A stretch of 64,000 nt of DNA from Hyphomicrobium_A sp965243865 (GCF_965243865.1 NZ_OZ251603.1:2914001-2978000); one strand, 5' to 3'. Positions 33,783 to 43,134 are shown, numbered from the stretch's first letter. Notes: generated by a model not told the origin, from the letters alone. A program made the numbers and translations.

Positions 33783-34270
33783 TGCACCTCGGCCCTTTCG
33801 CGCTCGGGCAGAACGCTGTCGACGGAAAGGATGCTGAGCATTCGCCCTTCCATCGCCAGCAGGCCACACACGAAGTGCTTGGCCATGTCCGAGGCAACGT
33901 CCGGCGCCGGCAGTATCTCGCCGGCAGTAACGGTCAGGATATCGGACACGGCATCGACCAGCAGCCCGACAACCTGGCTGCCGACCTGCACCACGATGAT
34001 GACATGACGTCCCATCGCCTCTGCCGGCGGAAAGCCGAGCCGCACCGCAAGATCCATGATCGGCAGCACGGCGCCGCGCAAGTTGATCACGCCGCGCACA
34101 TACGACTGCGAGTGCGGCAGAACCGTTGCCGGCGTCCAGCCGCGGATCTCCCGCACCGCCATGACGTCGATGCAGAACTCCTGCCTGCCGACCGCGAATG
34201 CAATCAGCTCCCGGGCGGAGTTGGAACGAGACTGAAGAAGGGCTGCGCTGCTATCGCTCATTGGATTCAT
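33779..34270 (-). CDS. cheW: CheW, chemotaxis coupling protein
   Basis: CheW links receptors to the CheA kinase. The 163-residue protein has the two SH3-like subdomains and the signature VRGVINLRGAVLPIMDL, followed by VGLLVDAVSDILTV. It overlaps cheA upstream and cheR downstream by four bases each. Confidence 0.96.
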   Translation of the reverse strand: MNPMSDSSAALLQSRSNSARELIAFAVGRQEFCIDVMAVREIRGWTPATVLPHSQSYVRGVINLRGAVLPIMDLAVRLGFPPAEAMGRHVIIVVQVGSQVVGLLVDAVSDILTVTAGEILPAPDVASDMAKHFVCGLLAMEGRMLSILSVDSVLPERERAEVQ

Positions 34271-36522
34271 CCTGCCAGTGCAAGAACAGATTCGGGATTG
34301 CCGCCGTTACGCGAAGCAGCGACGACAGCATCTACGTCGACGATCAGGGCCACACGGCCATCGCCGAGAATTGTTGCCGCGGCGATGCCGGGCACCCGGC
34401 CATAATTGGCTTCGAGACTCTTGATCACGACCTGCCGCTGGCCCTGGATGCCGTCCACCAGCAATGCGCTCTGCGCACCGCCGTCGGATTCAACCAGCAG
34501 CGCAACACCAGCGCCTGGATCGGTACTGTGGTTGCGATAACCAAGCTCCCGGCCGACGTCGACTAACGGAATGAAATTGTTGCGCAACGCGATGACGCGC
34601 GCCTCACCGCCGAACCCATGGATATCGCCGGGCTTGGGTTTCAGCGTTTCGATGATCGAGGTGAGCGGCACCACCAGCGTCTGGTCGGCAACCGTGACGA
34701 CCATGCCGTAAAGCACCGCTAGCGTCAGCGGCAGGCTGAGCGTGAAGGTCGATCCTTGGCCCGGCCGCGACGTGATCGACACGCGCCCGCCAAGCGCCTG
34801 GATTGACCGCTTCACGACGTCCATGCCAACACCGCGTCCCGAGATGTCCGAGATGGTCGATGCCGTCGAGAAGCCCGGCAGGAAGATGAGGTTGTCAACC
34901 TCGTCGTCCGTCAGCTGCGCATTAGCCGGGATAAGGCCCTTCTCCTCGGCGATCGCGCGTACGCGCGGCCGGTTGATTCCTGCCCCATCGTCGGCAATGT
35001 CGATGACGATGCGTCCCGAGCGGTGCGAAGCCGAAAGCTTCACGAGGCCTTCCTCGCGCTTGCCCGCGGCGATGCGATCTTCAGGCTTCTCCAGCCCGTG
35101 ATCGATGGCATTGCGGATCATGTGCGTCAGCGGATCGGCGAGCCGCTCGATAACTGTCTTGTCGACTTCCGTCCCCTCGCCTTCGGTGACGAGCCGCACC
35201 TTCTTGTGCGTCGCCGCCGCCACCTCGCGCACGAGACGCGGCATACGCTGGAACACCGATTTCACCGGCTGCGCGCGGATGGCCATGACGCCTTCCTGAA
35301 TGTCGCGCGTCAGTTGCTCGAATTCATCGAGGCCCGTCGCGAATTCGGCAGAGCGCGCAAGCCCTGCTTCGCCCAGCCGCTGCGACAGCATCGCCTGGTT
35401 GATCACCAGCTCGCCGACGAGGTTCATCAGCCGGTCGACGCGATCGAGATCGACGCGGATCGTCTGCTGTGCAGCCTCTCCGCCTGCTGACTTGTCGCCC
35501 TTCTCCGCCTTGTCGGCTTTATCGGGCTTGACGTCCCTCTTGGGCCCGTCTGACTTCGGGGCGAAATCGGGGGCCGCAACGGCGAGTTCCAGGGCAGAAA
35601 CGGGAATATCGGCGACGACCGGTTCAGCAGCGACAGGCTCCTCCGCAGCGGCGACGACGTCGACCGGCGCCTCACGAATGCTGCGCAGCAGCGCTTCGAA
35701 ATCGGCGTCCTCAGCCGCAGGCGCGGCGCCGTTGTTCGCCGTAATCGTAAGATCGCAATCGCCATCGACGAATTCGAACACGGCGCGCACGTCGTCTTCC
35801 GACTGCGTCGTCTTCAGCTCGATCGTCCACGCAAGATACGAGCCCTCCGGATCAATCTCGCTGAGCGCGGGCACCGCCCCCGTGTCGCAGGAGACCGTCA
35901 TCTCGCCGAGACGGCCAAGCTCACGCAGCAGCACCGCCGGCTCGTTGGCACTGGCGTAAAGGCTGGCGTGCGGCTTGAACGTTACCGTGTATTCGAAAAC
36001 CGTGGGCTCTGGCTCTGGCTCGGTCTCCGGTGCCTCCGCTATGTCGTCGAAGGTGGGGAATGCGACGGCCACCGGCGTGAACCCGAGGTCTTCGACGCTT
36101 TCCTCTTCGGCCGCATCGTCGGTAGCCACCGGCGTGCCACTCAGCGATGCCAGCTCCTCGGTTCCAGCGCGGATGCGCTCCGCATCGACCGATCCGCCAT
36201 CGCGCGCCACGCGCACCAGATCCGCGAGAACGTCAGCCGATCGCAGCAGCACCTCTACAACTGCACCAGCCGGATCGAGCCGACCCTTGCGCACCTCATC
36301 GAGCACAGTCTCGAACACGTGTGCAAAGCGCACGAGCTCGTCGAGCGCGAACGCACCAGCGCCGCCCTTGATCGAATGCACCGCGCGGAACACCGCGTTG
36401 ACGATCTCCGGATCCTCGCCGCCGCCTTCGATCTCCAGCAGGCCCGACTCCAGTTCGGCGAGCTGCTCCTCGCACTCCTGGAAGAAGATCTGTCTCAGCG
36501 AGTCCATCTCGTTGCCCGCCAT
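34267..36522 (-). CDS. cheA: CheA, chemotaxis histidine kinase
   Basis: CheA is the soluble kinase that reads receptor state and phosphorylates CheY and CheB. The 751-residue product has, in order, P1 with His 49 (HSIKGGAG), a long acidic linker with a P2-like part (residues ~170-270) and P3 dimer helices near 350-400. Then come the P4 ATP domain (MIRNAIDHGLE; DDGAGINRPRV; GRGVGMDVV) and a P5 CheW-like domain. It is complete, with no lost key residue seen. Confidence 0.97.
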   Translation of the reverse strand: MAGNEMDSLRQIFFQECEEQLAELESGLLEIEGGGEDPEIVNAVFRAVHSIKGGAGAFALDELVRFAHVFETVLDEVRKGRLDPAGAVVEVLLRSADVLADLVRVARDGGSVDAERIRAGTEELASLSGTPVATDDAAEEESVEDLGFTPVAVAFPTFDDIAEAPETEPEPEPTVFEYTVTFKPHASLYASANEPAVLLRELGRLGEMTVSCDTGAVPALSEIDPEGSYLAWTIELKTTQSEDDVRAVFEFVDGDCDLTITANNGAAPAAEDADFEALLRSIREAPVDVVAAAEEPVAAEPVVADIPVSALELAVAAPDFAPKSDGPKRDVKPDKADKAEKGDKSAGGEAAQQTIRVDLDRVDRLMNLVGELVINQAMLSQRLGEAGLARSAEFATGLDEFEQLTRDIQEGVMAIRAQPVKSVFQRMPRLVREVAAATHKKVRLVTEGEGTEVDKTVIERLADPLTHMIRNAIDHGLEKPEDRIAAGKREEGLVKLSASHRSGRIVIDIADDGAGINRPRVRAIAEEKGLIPANAQLTDDEVDNLIFLPGFSTASTISDISGRGVGMDVVKRSIQALGGRVSITSRPGQGSTFTLSLPLTLAVLYGMVVTVADQTLVVPLTSIIETLKPKPGDIHGFGGEARVIALRNNFIPLVDVGRELGYRNHSTDPGAGVALLVESDGGAQSALLVDGIQGQRQVVIKSLEANYGRVPGIAAATILGDGRVALIVDVDAVVAASRNGGNPESVLALAG

Positions 36523-36540
36523 TATCCCCTCTCCGATCTA

Positions 36541-36906
36541 TCAGCCTGAAACCCGGCGGATCGCGTCCACCAGCTTCACGGGATGGAATGGCTTCACGAT
36601 CCAGCCGGTCGCGCCCGCGCTGCGAGCACGGCTCTTCTTCTCGGCGTCGCTTTCCGTGGTCAGCACCAGGATGGGAACCGCTCTATGCGAGGTATCGCGA
36701 CGCACGTGCTCGATGAAGCCGAAGCCATCGAGTCGCGGCATGTTGATGTCGGTGATGATCACGTCGGCGCGCTTGTCCTGCAGCACCTCCAGACCTTTGA
36801 TGCCGTCTTCGGCCTGCAACACGTGGTAACCGGCATCTTCGAGAGCCAGCAGCAACATCTCCCGCATGGTGCGCGAGTCATCGACAGTGAGGATCGTCTT
36901 GCTCAT
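36541..36906 (-). CDS. cheY1: CheY-type response regulator (first copy, CheY1)
   Basis: A 121-residue receiver domain with the phosphorylation site Asp 53 (TDINMP), the acidic pair at residues 9-10, a Thr pair in VLTTES and the Lys of VKPFHP. It lies directly before cheA, as CheY1 does in S. meliloti, where CheY1 acts as a phosphate sink. It shares one base with the cheS stop. Confidence 0.95.
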   Translation of the reverse strand: MSKTILTVDDSRTMREMLLLALEDAGYHVLQAEDGIKGLEVLQDKRADVIITDINMPRLDGFGFIEHVRRDTSHRAVPILVLTTESDAEKKSRARSAGATGWIVKPFHPVKLVDAIRRVSG

Positions 36907-37232
36907 CAGGCGGGCTCCGCTCGTGCCGTGTCTTGACTGATTTGAATCCCCAGCAGCTCGCTGCTCGCCAGGAACTCATCGGTTGGATTTTCTACCGTGA
37001 GGCGGACACCGTCCGCCTTCCACGTGGCCTCGGCGGAAAGCAGCACCTGCAGGCACTGCGCTCCGACGCGGCGAACTTTGCTGGCGTCGATGGTCAGATC
37101 GCTGCCACGGCGGGGAATGAGCGATTGGGCCAGAGGAGCTGCAGCCGTGAGGTCGAGAACCTCGGCGAGCTGCAGCTTCCCGGTCGTGCCCCTTCGCGTT
37201 CCGCTCTTAGAACTCTTCCCAGTCCTGCTCAT
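36906..37232 (-). CDS. cheS: CheS, STAS-domain chemotaxis protein
   Basis: The 108-residue product has a STAS-like fold. A basic N-terminal tail precedes KLQLAEVLDLTAAAPLAQ, a TIDASKVRRVGAQCLQVL core and a final helix. In S. meliloti the gene in this place encodes CheS, which binds CheA and speeds loss of phosphate from CheY1. The start overlaps the receptor 3' end by 26 bases. The assignment is by domain type plus position. Confidence 0.8.
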   Translation of the reverse strand: MSRTGKSSKSGTRRGTTGKLQLAEVLDLTAAAPLAQSLIPRRGSDLTIDASKVRRVGAQCLQVLLSAEATWKADGVRLTVENPTDEFLASSELLGIQISQDTARAEPA

Positions 37233-39093
37233 TGGCGATCGCCTCTAGCTTGCGCACTGCGGAAGGCACTCCACGACCACCGATGGTCTTGAGGGCTGGG
37301 CGAGTCTTCTGAGATGCTGCGCGATGCTCGCGATGCGCGGGCTCCGCGGCAATCTCCTGTCCTGTCTCGAAGCGGCCAACCAGATCCAGCAGCTTCTCGA
37401 TCTCGCGAGCAAGACCGTGGCTTGCAGCCGTCGTCTCTTCGACGATAGCCGCGTTCTGCTGCGTGACCTGGTCCATCTGCGAGACGCCGGTGTTGATCTC
37501 CTGCAGACCGACAGACTGCTCCTTCGCGCCCGCCGCGATCTCGGAGACGATCGTGTTGATCTCCGTGACCTCGGTCATGATGCGATCCAGCGCCTGGCCC
37601 ATCTGCCCGACGAGTCCGACACCCTGCTCGACCTGCTTGGTCGACGCGGAGATCAGTCCCTTGATCTCCTTCGCAGCTTCCGCTGAGCGCTGCGCCAGCG
37701 CCCGTACTTCCGATGCGACGACGGCAAAGCCGCGGCCCGCCTCGCCAGCGCGAGCAGCCTCGACACCGGCGTTGAGAGCAAGAAGGTTCGTCTGGAAGGC
37801 GATTTCGTCGATCACGCCGATGATGTGGCTGATCTGCTGCGAGGAGCGCTCGATGTCGCCCATCGCGGAGATGGCATGGCGCACCACCTCATCGCTCTTT
37901 TCGGCATCCGACTTGGCCGAAGTAACCACTTCGCGTGCATGGCCTGCGCCATCGGCGGTCTTCTTCACCGTCGCGGTGATCTCGTCGAGCGCCGCAGCGG
38001 TCTGCTCCAGGCTTGCCGCCTGTTGCGCCGTGCGCCGGGATTGATCGTCCGCCGCCGTCGAGATTTCGCTCGTGGCGAAACGGATCGCCTGCGTGCTGGA
38101 AGCAATCGTCAGGATTGCATCCTGCAGACTTGAAGCCGTCGTGTTGAAGTCGTGACGGATCTTCTCGTAGTCCTCGGTGAAGGGCGTGTTGAGGCGATAG
38201 GTAAGGTCACCTTTCGACAGACGCTCCAGAGCCGCCGAGAAATCGCGCATGAACGTATTGTGCGCCTCGATGTAGAACTGGCTGTCGGCCTCCTGCTTGC
38301 GCCGCTCTTCTTCGGCAGCAACGCGCGCAGCTTCGGCCTCCCGCTCCAGACGCCGCTTTTCGATCGCGGCCTCTTTGAACGTGGCAACCGCCTGCGCCAT
38401 GAGGCCAATCTCGTCGGTGCTCTTGATTGCGGGGACGTCGATATCATGATCGCCGGAAGTCAGAGCGTGCACCGCCGTAGTGATCTGTCCCAGCGGCCGG
38501 GCAATCACGCGCGACAGCCACCAGCCGGCCATTAACGCCATGACGATCGCGATCAGGCTCCCGATCAATTGTGTAGCGTGCGCCCAGTAAAGCGCTGAAT
38601 TCCGCTCGGCGCGTTTGTCGGCGACGATCGCATCTGTCTTTTGTTCGGCGGATTTTGCGGCAGCCCGGAGGGATTCAAACGCGGCTGCAGCGTTGCCACG
38701 GTCCCCCGTGTTTACGCCGTCGCCCCCGACAGCGCGGCGCCATGCGGCAGCAGCGCTGTCGATAGCCTGCACTTCGCTGGCGAGCGGTGCCAGTTCTGCG
38801 TGAGTCTTGACGCTCTCGAGCGCCTTATTGATCTGCTCTGAGAAGTTTCTCGACGCGGCCTGAATGGCAGACGCGCCCTCGTTGTCTGTACGCGCCTGCT
38901 GCTCGTCGTAGACGTATGACGCCGCGCGGCTGAGTGTTCTCTCTAGACTGACGGCCGCCGAGACGTCCTCGGTGGTGCGGTCGATCGCAAGGAGAGCGAA
39001 GAAAAATGCGGTTCCCGTGAATGCAAACATCACGAGAACACACGCTAGCCCCAACGCAATCTTGCGTGAGACCTTCAAATTGGCGAGCAACAT
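37207..39093 (-). CDS. Methyl-accepting chemotaxis protein with DWEEF tail
   Basis: A 628-residue transmembrane chemoreceptor. The first helix is at about residues 12-35, a periplasmic four-helix domain of ~145 residues follows, then a second helix near 180-205 and a HAMP domain. The signalling hairpin has the tip FQTNLLALNAGVEAARAGEAG. It ends in DWEEF, a CheR/CheB-binding pentapeptide type. The ATG at 39093 sits directly before the first helix; an upstream ATG at 39150 is rejected. It leads the che operon. Confidence 0.93.
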   Translation of the reverse strand: MLLANLKVSRKIALGLACVLVMFAFTGTAFFFALLAIDRTTEDVSAAVSLERTLSRAASYVYDEQQARTDNEGASAIQAASRNFSEQINKALESVKTHAELAPLASEVQAIDSAAAAWRRAVGGDGVNTGDRGNAAAAFESLRAAAKSAEQKTDAIVADKRAERNSALYWAHATQLIGSLIAIVMALMAGWWLSRVIARPLGQITTAVHALTSGDHDIDVPAIKSTDEIGLMAQAVATFKEAAIEKRRLEREAEAARVAAEEERRKQEADSQFYIEAHNTFMRDFSAALERLSKGDLTYRLNTPFTEDYEKIRHDFNTTASSLQDAILTIASSTQAIRFATSEISTAADDQSRRTAQQAASLEQTAAALDEITATVKKTADGAGHAREVVTSAKSDAEKSDEVVRHAISAMGDIERSSQQISHIIGVIDEIAFQTNLLALNAGVEAARAGEAGRGFAVVASEVRALAQRSAEAAKEIKGLISASTKQVEQGVGLVGQMGQALDRIMTEVTEINTIVSEIAAGAKEQSVGLQEINTGVSQMDQVTQQNAAIVEETTAASHGLAREIEKLLDLVGRFETGQEIAAEPAHREHRAASQKTRPALKTIGGRGVPSAVRKLEAIANEQDWEEF

Positions 39094-39478
39094 TGTACCG
39101 GCGGCCCTTGGTTCGCGGTTAGCGGACACATACCGGGCTCGCACCGGCATAGCAGAACGGCATCATGCGCGTTGGCGGCGTGAGGGGGCCATCCAATCTG
39201 CCATGAGCGGACTATAGGAGCGTAGTGCTAACAATGGATTAGCCGCGCGCGTTGGGGAAATGAGTCAAGTCGATGACGCGGAGTATCGATGCGTGCACGC
39301 ACTACTACGCGCCCCGCGAAGTCGAGTGCGGGACCACACTGAAAGTAGGCTAGCAGAATGAGTCTTTGGGATCGCTATGCGATATCGCGCGATCTGATCG
39401 CGGCGAAAAAGCAGAAGGCGCGGTCACGTCGATCCGTGCGCACCTTCTGCAGAGTTTTGGCGTCGAATGCGAGAGCGC
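39094..39478. other. Non-coding interval upstream of the che operon
   Basis: This is a 385-base stretch between the receptor start and the end of the glycine-rich protein gene. Reading frames here are short and show no codon bias. It must hold the che operon promoter on the minus strand. I see no clear terminator or known box. Confidence 0.5.
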
Positions 39479-39901
39479 TCAGCGATTGTGCGCGCAGTCG
39501 TTGAAGAGCTTCCACATCTGTGGCGTGCCCACGTCCATTGCCTTCTTGAAGAGATAGTCGCAATCGTTCGGCTGCTGTGAGCCGGAGTTGTTCGGCGGCG
39601 TTTGCAGCAGATCGTTGTAGTCCATGTTGATCCACGGAACCGCGCCGGCCGCCCACGGATTGCGACGTCCTGGAGCCGGGCCATAACCGCCGCCGCCGGG
39701 CCCGTAACCGCCGTTCGGCGGTCCATAGCCATGTCCGCCGGGGCCGAAGCCTCCGCCGCCAGGACCGAAGCCTCCTTCATGGCCGCCGCCGCCGTAGCCG
39801 CCGCCACCACCAAATCCTCGAGCATCCGCAGCTGAAGCAAGTGCCGCCATGCCGACAAGTACGCTGACACTCGCCGCCAGCATCGGCCGGTATCTCGACA
39901 T
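39479..39901 (-). CDS. Secreted glycine-rich protein
   Basis: A 140-residue protein with a signal peptide (about residues 1-27, ending ASAADA). A Gly/Tyr/Pro-rich repeat zone of GGYG/GPGG units covers about residues 30-78. The C-terminal globular part has two cysteines (NDCDYLFKK and LFNDCAHNR), which may form a disulfide. GAGGGAG lies upstream of the ATG. Function is unknown; it is probably an envelope protein. Confidence 0.8.
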   Translation of the reverse strand: MSRYRPMLAASVSVLVGMAALASAADARGFGGGGGYGGGGHEGGFGPGGGGFGPGGHGYGPPNGGYGPGGGGYGPAPGRRNPWAAGAVPWINMDYNDLLQTPPNNSGSQQPNDCDYLFKKAMDVGTPQMWKLFNDCAHNR

Positions 39902-39996
39902 GGAATCTCCCTCCGTAATCAGCTGTCAGCTAACGTGCCGACACTGCACTACATTGATCGACAGCCATGAAAACTCGATAAAGTGAGCCTCTCGTG

Positions 39997-40032
39997 CTTG
40001 AACGAGGTTGGCTACCTCGCGTTAAGTTCAAG
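39997..40032 (-). terminator. Hairpin downstream of rlmH
   Basis: CTTGAAC (39997-40003) pairs with GTTCAAG (40026-40032), and inside it CGAGGT pairs with ACCTCG around a five-base loop, with a small bulge. It lies 36 bases past the rlmH stop on the minus strand. No T-run follows, so it may act as a weak terminator or as an end-protecting structure. Confidence 0.4.
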
Positions 40033-40067
40033 GAGCGGAGCAAGAGGCCGCACGCGTCCGCCCCCAG

Positions 40068-40547
40068 CTATGCGCGGTGATACGGATGCCCCGATAGGAT
40101 GGTCGTCGCGCGATAGAGTTGCTCGATGAGCATGGCCCGCGCCAATCCGTGCGGCAGCGTCATCGGACCGAGAGACAGTTTCAGCGTGGCAGCTGATGCA
40201 ACTTCTCCGCCATGGCCGTCGGGGCCACCGATCAGCAGCGCCAGATCCTTGCAGCCTTCGTCGCGTATCCTTGCAAGCCAGTCCGCCAGCGCCACGCTCG
40301 AAAGCATCTTGCCGCCCTCGTCGAGGGCAACGATTTGGCTTGCCGCACCGGCCGCCTTGAGCAGGCGCGTGGCCTCATCGCTCTTGCGGGCCTCGGCTCC
40401 GGATGCGCGGCTTTCGTTGAGTTCGGTGATGATGAGCGGACCAAGCCCGAGCGAGCGGCCGGCAGCATCGAAGCGCTTGGTATAGCGCACGCAGAGATCT
40501 TTCTCCGCGTCTTTGAGGCGGCCAACTGCTGCAACGATAAGGCGCAT
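40068..40547 (-). CDS. rlmH: RlmH, 23S rRNA pseudouridine-1915 methyltransferase
   Basis: RlmH methylates pseudouridine 1915 in 23S rRNA. The 159-residue SPOUT protein has the knot motif LLIGGPDGHGGEV and the family C terminus TLPHGLARAMLIEQLYRA with HPYHRA at the end. It follows rsfS by 78 bases, the usual nadD-rsfS-rlmH order. Confidence 0.96.
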   Translation of the reverse strand: MRLIVAAVGRLKDAEKDLCVRYTKRFDAAGRSLGLGPLIITELNESRASGAEARKSDEATRLLKAAGAASQIVALDEGGKMLSSVALADWLARIRDEGCKDLALLIGGPDGHGGEVASAATLKLSLGPMTLPHGLARAMLIEQLYRATTILSGHPYHRA

Positions 40548-40625
40548 GACCGCTCATCCCGGCTGGCGCCTCCCACCGCCATGCGGGGAGGCGCCGTCAC
40601 CGCTATTGTGCCGCCTGAGGCGCGC

Positions 40626-41039
40626 TCAGTGAGCCGTAGTCGGCTCGCCTGGGCGTTCCGCGGACCACATCTTCTCGAGGTTGTAGAACTCGCGCACCTC
40701 GTCGCGGAATACATGCACGATGATGTCGCCGGTATCGATCAACACCCAGTCGCACGCTTCCAGACCCTCGACCCGAACCCGGGAGAGGCCCTTTTCTTTC
40801 AGCTTGCGGCTGATCTGATCGGCGACTGCGCCGACGTGCCGGTCGGTCCGACCTGTTGCGATCACCATGAAATCGCCGATCGAGGTCTTTCCAGCGAGGT
40901 TGATCGTGACGATCTCCTCGGCCTTGGCCTCATCGAGCCAGTGGGCGATTTCCTGGACCAGTGCTGCCGATTTCTGTCCGTCTGACAAAAGCTCGGCGTG
41001 AGGCGCGCCCCTATGGGCACCCTCAAGTGCGGTTCGCAT
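40626..41039 (-). CDS. rsfS: RsfS, ribosome silencing factor
   Basis: RsfS binds L14 and stops subunit joining when nutrients are low. The 137-residue product has the conserved DUF143 core: INLAGKTSIGDFMVIATGRTDRHV and DWVLIDTGDIIVHVFRDEVREFYNLE. A short N-terminal extension of about 25 residues precedes it. Unlike many relatives it does not directly follow nadD; 225 bases intervene. Confidence 0.95.
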   Translation of the reverse strand: MRTALEGAHRGAPHAELLSDGQKSAALVQEIAHWLDEAKAEEIVTINLAGKTSIGDFMVIATGRTDRHVGAVADQISRKLKEKGLSRVRVEGLEACDWVLIDTGDIIVHVFRDEVREFYNLEKMWSAERPGEPTTAH

Positions 41040-41264
41040 CGTGTGCTGGTTGTCCCTTCCTCATGCACCCCTTGGGGCCTGCACCGGGGTGCTTTGCGCA
41101 ATCCCACACCCACGGCGCTCTTCTGCGGAGAGCATACCAGCTCGCCGCCAGCACAAAACATAAGGCCTAGGGCCGCCATCCAGCAATAGTTAATGCACGG
41201 CAAGCTTTTTCATATGCAACGCGGGATTGTAAAAAATTGTATATATTTCGGCGTCTTACAATTG
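41040..41264. promoter_or_regulatory. AT-rich spacer between nadD and rsfS
   Basis: The part near 41217-41265 is strikingly AT-rich for this window (AAAAAATTGTATATATTTC). It contains TTGTAA (41227-41232) facing TTACAA (41256-41261). This could be an extra promoter for rsfS-rlmH or a terminator-like structure after nadD. The remainder is GC-rich and shows no gene. Confidence 0.35.
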
Positions 41265-41888
41265 TCAGACAGCGCCTCGCAGGGCCGTCGATGACGCCCC
41301 TGACAGCCGTGTGCTCAGGAAAACCCAAGCCGGCGGCCGCATCATCGCCAGTCTCCCAGCTGCCATTTCAGGGATGCGAAAGGGCATGAGTCGCACCGCC
41401 GCCGGCGAGGCGAGGGCCCTGAAACGCCATCCTGGACGATCGACCACGGCAATCGGCACCAGCTCCGCAATCTCGCGCCAGCGCCGCCAGCGGTGGAAGC
41501 TTGCCAGGTTGTCCGCACCCATCACCCAGACGAAGTGCACGCCAGGCATTCGGCCGGTCAGATGGGTCAGCGTCGCATAAGTATAGGACTGCCCTAGCCC
41601 TTCCTCGAAGCCGGTCACCGCGATGCGTGGATCGGTAACGAGACGGCGACTGGCTGCCAGGCGCTCGGCCAACGGCGGCAGACCGTTGCCGCTCTTCAGT
41701 GGATTGCCGGGTGTCACCATCCACCAGAGCTGGTCGAGCTTCAGCCGGCGCAGCGCGGTGGTAGCAACGAGCGCATGACCCTCGTGCGGAGGATTGAACG
41801 TGCCACCCATCACGCCAATGCGCTGGCCGGCATATGCCAGCGGCGGCATCGAGCTGCCGAACGAAGGTGACTGCGCGGACTCGTCCAT
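41265..41888 (-). CDS. nadD: NadD, nicotinate-nucleotide adenylyltransferase
   Basis: NadD makes nicotinate adenine dinucleotide in NAD synthesis. The 207-residue product has the nucleotidyltransferase signature GGTFNPPHEGH near residue 28-38, the WVMGADNLASFHRW segment, and the C-terminal SSTALR of the ISSTxIR motif. A Ser/Pro-rich N-terminal tail of about 20 residues precedes the fold. Confidence 0.95.
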   Translation of the reverse strand: MDESAQSPSFGSSMPPLAYAGQRIGVMGGTFNPPHEGHALVATTALRRLKLDQLWWMVTPGNPLKSGNGLPPLAERLAASRRLVTDPRIAVTGFEEGLGQSYTYATLTHLTGRMPGVHFVWVMGADNLASFHRWRRWREIAELVPIAVVDRPGWRFRALASPAAVRLMPFRIPEMAAGRLAMMRPPAWVFLSTRLSGASSTALRGAV

Positions 41889-42126
41889 CGCGTTGGTTGT
41901 TTTCGACCCGTTACTATTCGGCGTTGCATCTGATTGTAGGCGATAGGCTCCTGATCAATAGGAAAAATCGCATCGAAAGAAAGCATCCCGCCCCCGCCAG
42001 TGCATCGAGCACTCCCTAACCGTGCGCGGGCGGTGCGACATGCAACGCTAGTAACGCGCCAGTCATGATTGCTCTGCATTCCTGTGGGCGACCGGCGCTG
42101 CGCCCCGCCGGACATCAGGAGGCAGT

Positions 42127-43134
42127 ATGCGTAGACGTCAGTTTCTGGCTTCGGCCGCATCGGTGGCGGGGGCGATGACGGTGGCGCGCACCGCAGCAAC
42201 CGCCGCTCCCCAATCTTCCGACGCCCACGCAATCCCGCACCTGCTCGACGGCTTCGTCGCGTTGCCGGGAACGAAAGGTGCGCAAGTCGATGTCGACGAG
42301 GCGGCCAACCCATGGCGTGTGAAGTATCACGCCGACGACGAGCTGTTCTGCGGCAGCTGCTTCAAGACGTTCGTGCTCGCCCAATTTCTGCGCGAGGTCG
42401 AAGCCGGCAATCTCGACGAGTTGGAACAGCTCCCCCTCGATGATGGCGTTCGTTCGCTCGTCAGTCCCGTGTTCGCGAATCTCACCGGCACGACGCAGGC
42501 ACGAAGTGCGCTGGAAGCCATGATCGCACACAGCGACAACACGGCAACGGATATGGCGATGAAGCGCGTGACACCGCAGATGGTGCGCGAATTCATTGCC
42601 GGGGCCGGGCTGACAAAGGTGCGCATCCCCGATTCCACGCGCAGCTTCTTTTCCTATCTCATCGGCGCACCCAAAGGCGACGACCTTGGTTGGAAGGCTG
42701 TGAAAGCGGAAGCAGATTCTGAGAAGCCGGACACGTCGAAATATCGGTCTGCGCTGAACGACGTCGACACCATGGCCGCGCCGGCATCGCAGTTCGTCGA
42801 CTATTACAAGCGCGCTCTTGCCGGCGAGTTCTTCAAGAAGCCGGAAACGCTCACCGAGTTCAAGCGCATCCAAGCGATGGCCGACGCGATCGCCCTCGTG
42901 GTCCCCACCAACACCGCGGCCTACATGAAAGGTGGCTCCATCGACTGGAACGGCTTCCATTGCCTCGCATTGGCTGGCCAGATGATCGTCCGCGACGTTC
43001 CCGTCACCACCGCCTTCCTCCTCAACTGGACGGACAAGGACGGCGACGCGAAAGCGATCACCGGCGCCTTCAAGGATGCGGTCGCTGATGCTCTCGGCAA
43101 AGTCCACAAGCGATTGACGGAGGCGCGCGCCTAG
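42127..43134 (+). CDS. Tat-exported serine hydrolase of the beta-lactamase fold
   Basis: The 335-residue protein starts MRRRQFLASAASVAG, a signal peptide of Tat type. It has the SxxK motif at Ser 77-Lys 80 (SCFK) and an SDN at residues 136-138. The third box reads KGG rather than KTG or KSG, in a YMKGGSIDW context. The scaffold matches class A beta-lactamase or related serine hydrolases. Whether it hydrolyses beta-lactams or peptidoglycan fragments cannot be told. It directly precedes an NTF2-like secreted protein. Confidence 0.8.
   Translation: MRRRQFLASAASVAGAMTVARTAATAAPQSSDAHAIPHLLDGFVALPGTKGAQVDVDEAANPWRVKYHADDELFCGSCFKTFVLAQFLREVEAGNLDELEQLPLDDGVRSLVSPVFANLTGTTQARSALEAMIAHSDNTATDMAMKRVTPQMVREFIAGAGLTKVRIPDSTRSFFSYLIGAPKGDDLGWKAVKAEADSEKPDTSKYRSALNDVDTMAAPASQFVDYYKRALAGEFFKKPETLTEFKRIQAMADAIALVVPTNTAAYMKGGSIDWNGFHCLALAGQMIVRDVPVTTAFLLNWTDKDGDAKAITGAFKDAVADALGKVHKRLTEARA

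Noticed and set aside
39057..39075. Extra TTCRCGCAAGG-like site (reverse strand)
   Set aside because: TCACGCAAG here lies inside the receptor coding sequence and encodes SRK; coincidence is likely.
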